DNA of 33,720 bases from assembly GCA_017440565.1 (NCBI GenBank), contig JAFSHA010000096.1, positions 1-33,720 of the forward strand. The letters are read 5' to 3'. The stretch comes from Eggerthellaceae bacterium. GTDB lineage: Bacteria > Actinomycetota > Coriobacteriia > Coriobacteriales > Eggerthellaceae. Under the pieces are notes generated by a model. It was given only the letters and a program-made list of their open reading frames with translations, did no database searches and was not told the origin of the DNA. A program made the translations under genes and the position numbers. Position 1 is the first letter of the stretch. The number at the start of each line of letters is the position of its first letter. Shown here in pieces: positions 32,862 through 33,720 of the stretch.

Positions 32862-33461
32862 CTATGCGCGTGTAACGTTTTCCACAATAATCTTAGCGCG
32901 CTTTCCAAGCGGGCCACGGGCGTTGCGAGCGTCAAAGCCCATGCGCGCACCCAGCTGAGCCTTCACTTCAGCCGAAAGCTTACCCTCCGAAAACTCAATG
33001 AGAGCGATGAGCATGTCCTGGAACTCGAGATCGCCGTGATAGCATTGGATAGCCTCATCAATAAGCGGCCACACCTTTTCAGAGCGAGCTTCGGTAGTCG
33101 AACCAACCTTGCAAAGGAACTTCATGGCCGCAAGACGTGCAGGGCCGCTATCTTCGTCAAAAAGCGAAGCCTCGGCACCGACAAGACCCTTCTCGCAAGC
33201 ACGCGAGTCGAACTGAACCAAGCGCGTGAGCGCGTCAAGGACTTCCCAGCGCGTCTGAGACTCCGGAACCTCAAGCACACCCACAAGATCAGCGATATGG
33301 GGCTGAAGGGCCTCCGGGCGCTCGGCAGAGACAAGAGCCGCAACCGATGCAGCCTTCTGCCTCTCCCTGCGTTTGCCCTCAACAAGAGTGCCTATGACAC
33401 TCGAAAGAACATCGGGGCTTTCCGCGGCGGAAGCCGCCAGCTGACTAAGACTTTGAGACAT
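32862..33461 (-). CDS. small HEAT-repeat-like protein of unknown function
   Basis: 199 residues starting MSQSLSQLAASAAESPDVLS, almost entirely predicted helical. It has repeated amphipathic helix pairs (e.g. KAASVAALVSAERPEALQPH, then RWEVLDALTRLVQFD, then PARLAAMKFLCKVG) that look like degenerate HEAT/ARM units. No catalytic motif or signal sequence. A GTG at 33497 gives a longer frame, but a perfect TATAAT -10 at 33509-33514 predicts transcription starting around 33502. ATG 33461 with AGAGGA upstream (long spacing) is therefore preferred. It precedes acnA by 37 bases in the same orientation, so it may be cotranscribed; a functional link is unproven. Confidence 0.7.
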   Translation of the reverse strand: MSQSLSQLAASAAESPDVLSSVIGTLVEGKRRERQKAASVAALVSAERPEALQPHIADLVGVLEVPESQTRWEVLDALTRLVQFDSRACEKGLVGAEASLFDEDSGPARLAAMKFLCKVGSTTEARSEKVWPLIDEAIQCYHGDLEFQDMLIALIEFSEGKLSAEVKAQLGARMGFDARNARGPLGKRAKIIVENVTRA

Positions 33462-33508
33462 CGCGAAACAAACCAATCCTCTCAGAAACAAGTTCACATA
33501 ATCGATTA

Positions 33509-33514
33509 ATTATA
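33509..33514 (-). promoter_or_regulatory. -10 element for the HEAT-like gene/acnA transcript
   Basis: A consensus TATAAT on the minus strand; the hexamer 17 bases upstream (GCTGAA) is a weak -35. Located between the 5S rRNA terminator and the HEAT-like gene. Confidence 0.4.
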
Positions 33515-33588
33515 GGTCGCGATTACGGCAATTCAGCGCTTTGATCGATAATTTACCTGAGTGCAACGGCAAGAAGTCAAGCACATAA

Positions 33589-33614
33589 AGAAAAAGCCGG
33601 CTTTCAGCCGGCTT
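33589..33614 (-). terminator. rRNA operon terminator
   Basis: Minus strand stem AAGCCGGC / GCCGGCTT (33594-33614) followed by a TTTTTC run, 12 or so bases after the 5S rRNA 3' end. Confidence 0.85.
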
Positions 33615-33626
33615 GCCTTCGGAAGC

Positions 33627-33720
33627 ACACCCCATGAGCGGAACGCCCTATCCTCCCACGGACTCCACCGCAGTACTTTCGGCGAAGAGGGGCTTAACTG
33701 CCGAGTTCGGAATGGGATCG
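33627..33720 (-). rRNA. rrf: 5S rRNA, 3' part (5' end beyond window)
   Basis: On the minus strand the sequence contains GATCCCATTCCGAACTCGG and CAGTTAAGCCCC, the universally conserved 5S loop B/helix III segment. GCCGAAAGTACTGC and GGGAGGATAGGGCGTTCC follow, the helix IV/V and 3' region. About 94 of an expected 115-120 bases are visible, so the 5' end lies past the right edge. This indicates the end of a rRNA operon transcribed leftward; 16S and 23S genes would be further right. The exact 3' end is approximate. Confidence 0.93.

Noticed and set aside
1-33720. CRISPR arrays, insertion sequences, integrases, tRNA genes
   Set aside because: No regularly spaced repeats, transposase or integrase motifs, or tRNA T-loop patterns were found by reading; a tRNA or IS scan was not possible.

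Overview
The window looks like a chromosomal segment of an anaerobic gut-type actinobacterium, most likely class Coriobacteriia, family Eggerthellaceae. This is inferred from gene content, moderately high GC, and an acyl-CoA/ETF/menaquinone oxidoreductase set; no taxon marker was searched. Housekeeping genes flank a long accessory-looking block of CoA-thioester redox genes.

Layout. Positions 1-145 hold the 5' end of an MFS transporter on the minus strand, with a sigma70-like promoter and a structured leader of about 320 nt. Next come an RluA-type pseudouridine synthase (+) and a convergent TcdA-like ThiF-family protein (-), then the rplJ-rplL pair (-) with promoter and L10 autoregulatory leader. 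Positions 3783-27422 are the catabolic/respiratory block. It contains a LysR regulator, an OFA-like MFS transporter, four different acyl-CoA dehydrogenases, a class III (FldA/CaiB-like) CoA-transferase, a hotdog thioesterase, an acyl-CoA ligase, an atypical crotonase and an iron-sulfur flavoprotein. It also has a six-gene operon etfB-etfA-EMO-NUDIX-MBL-ACAD, a B12-methionine-synthase-activation-like protein, a two-gene operon of an OYE/FadH-like flavoenzyme plus an ACAD, and a TetR regulator. Positions 27941-33497 hold a large membrane-anchored protein of unknown function, aconitase and a small HEAT-like protein. The right edge is the 3' part of a 5S rRNA gene on the minus strand with its terminator.

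How it may work together. Substrates enter through an MFS carrier and are activated to CoA thioesters by ligase or CoA-transferase. They are then reduced or dehydrogenated at the alpha-beta bond by ACADs and/or the OYE-type reductase, hydrated or otherwise modified by the crotonase, and released by thioesterase or CoA-transfer. ETF and the membrane Fe-S oxidoreductase (EMO) connect the ACAD flavins to menaquinone. No thiolase and no 3-hydroxyacyl-CoA dehydrogenase occur here, so the block looks less like complete beta-oxidation than like side-chain modification or respiration of an unsaturated organic acid (aryl-acrylate, carnitine-like or similar). The substrate cannot be read from sequence.

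A motif with core TTATCCGT/ACGGATAA recurs in three divergent promoter regions of the block, twice as inverted pairs and once as a compact palindrome next to the TetR gene. This suggests a shared regulon.
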